From the NCBI GenBank assembly GCA_016870115.1, contig VGCH01000014.1:20765-84764 (forward strand): a DNA stretch of 64,000 nucleotides. The letters are read 5' to 3'. Source of the stretch: Alphaproteobacteria bacterium. GTDB lineage: Bacteria; Pseudomonadota; Alphaproteobacteria; Reyranellales; Reyranellaceae. Below the pieces are notes generated by a model. The model was given only the letters and a program-made list of their open reading frames with translations, was not told the origin of the DNA and made no database searches. Shown here one piece after another: positions 63,965-64,000 of this stretch. Within the stretch, counting starts at the first letter, position 1. Each line of letters starts with the position of its first letter. The position numbers were made by a program, and so were the translations under genes.

Positions 63965-64000
63965 ATGGCAGGGTATGTCGACGGGTTCGTCACTCGGTGC
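63965..64000 (+). CDS. DUF1428-family protein, first codons only
   Basis: A strong RBS (AGGAGG, 6 bases before) precedes ATG 63965; the first 12 residues, MAGYVDGFVTRC, match the start of DUF1428 (YbaA-like) proteins, which open with YVDGFV. The window ends inside the gene, so nothing more can be said. It lies 20 bases after tRNA-Cys. Confidence 0.6.
   Translation, partial: MAGYVDGFVTRC

Overview
The window is GC-rich, almost fully coding bacterial chromosome. Several gene orders point to an alphaproteobacterium, possibly a Rhodospirillales-like lineage; I cannot name a genus. These orders are aminotransferase/hfq/hflX near mazG; sdhE-mfd facing recG; holB-tmk with a D,D-carboxypeptidase, an RlpA lipoprotein and a lytic transglycosylase; and pcm-tolC-DUF2497-valS. 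There is no insertion sequence, phage gene, integrase, CRISPR array or rRNA. The two tRNAs are Ser(UGA anticodon) and Cys(GCA anticodon). No gene-free stretch exceeds 300 bases.

Layout. 1-3.8 kb (+): end of a class IV aminotransferase, HAD phosphatase, Hfq, HflX, an orphan GroES and an inositol-phosphatase-family enzyme. 3.8-13.7 kb (-): a long housekeeping run of lytic transglycosylase, RlpA, D,D-carboxypeptidase, thymidylate kinase, delta-prime, MetG, TatD, metallo-beta-lactamase protein, a secreted unknown and MazG. 13.7-24.6 kb: accessory catabolism with a Bug solute receptor, TPP enzyme, enolase-superfamily enzyme, CYTH and NTF2-like proteins, D-threonine aldolase-like enzyme, two SDRs, an MFS transporter, a DsbA-like protein, and a GST divergent from a TetR regulator. 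25-31 kb: mfd, sdhE and recG. 31-40 kb (-): a DUF4139 protein and a compact seven-gene molybdenum-cofactor maturation operon. 40-47 kb: SDR, DMT exporter, NicO/RcnA-like metal exporter with DUF1007 protein, thioesterase, parE and pyrD. 47-54 kb (-): Rieske oxygenase, second Bug receptor, ilvD, and a three-gene unit of serine protease, DUF350 protein and a candidate selenoprotein. 54-58 kb (+): DMT transporter, CoA transferase and thiolase-like enzyme. 58-64 kb (-): valS, a frame-interrupted DUF2497/PopZ-like gene, tolC and pcm, then tRNA-Cys and the first codons of a DUF1428 protein.

The most notable observation is at 52901-53968. An AhpD-like gene is interrupted by one in-frame TGA at 53258-53260. 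It stands exactly where the second cysteine of the AhpD motif E-x11-C-x2-C-x3-H belongs. The frame stays open for 118 more codons that look like genuine protein. A hairpin with a GGG apical loop starts 25 nt after the TGA, which fits the layout of a bacterial SECIS element. The simplest reading is a CxxU selenoprotein, co-transcribed with a DUF350 membrane protein and a membrane-anchored trypsin-like protease. No selA, selB, selC or selD gene lies in the window, so the Sec machinery cannot be confirmed here.

The second notable locus (33151-39646) joins CoxD-type AAA+, CoxE-type VWA, split XdhC, a molybdopterin-binding/nucleotidyltransferase fusion, a class II cysteine desulfurase and an IscU/SufU-like protein. 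No molybdoenzyme structural genes are present. It looks like a stand-alone insertion and sulfuration kit for xanthine-dehydrogenase-family enzymes encoded elsewhere.
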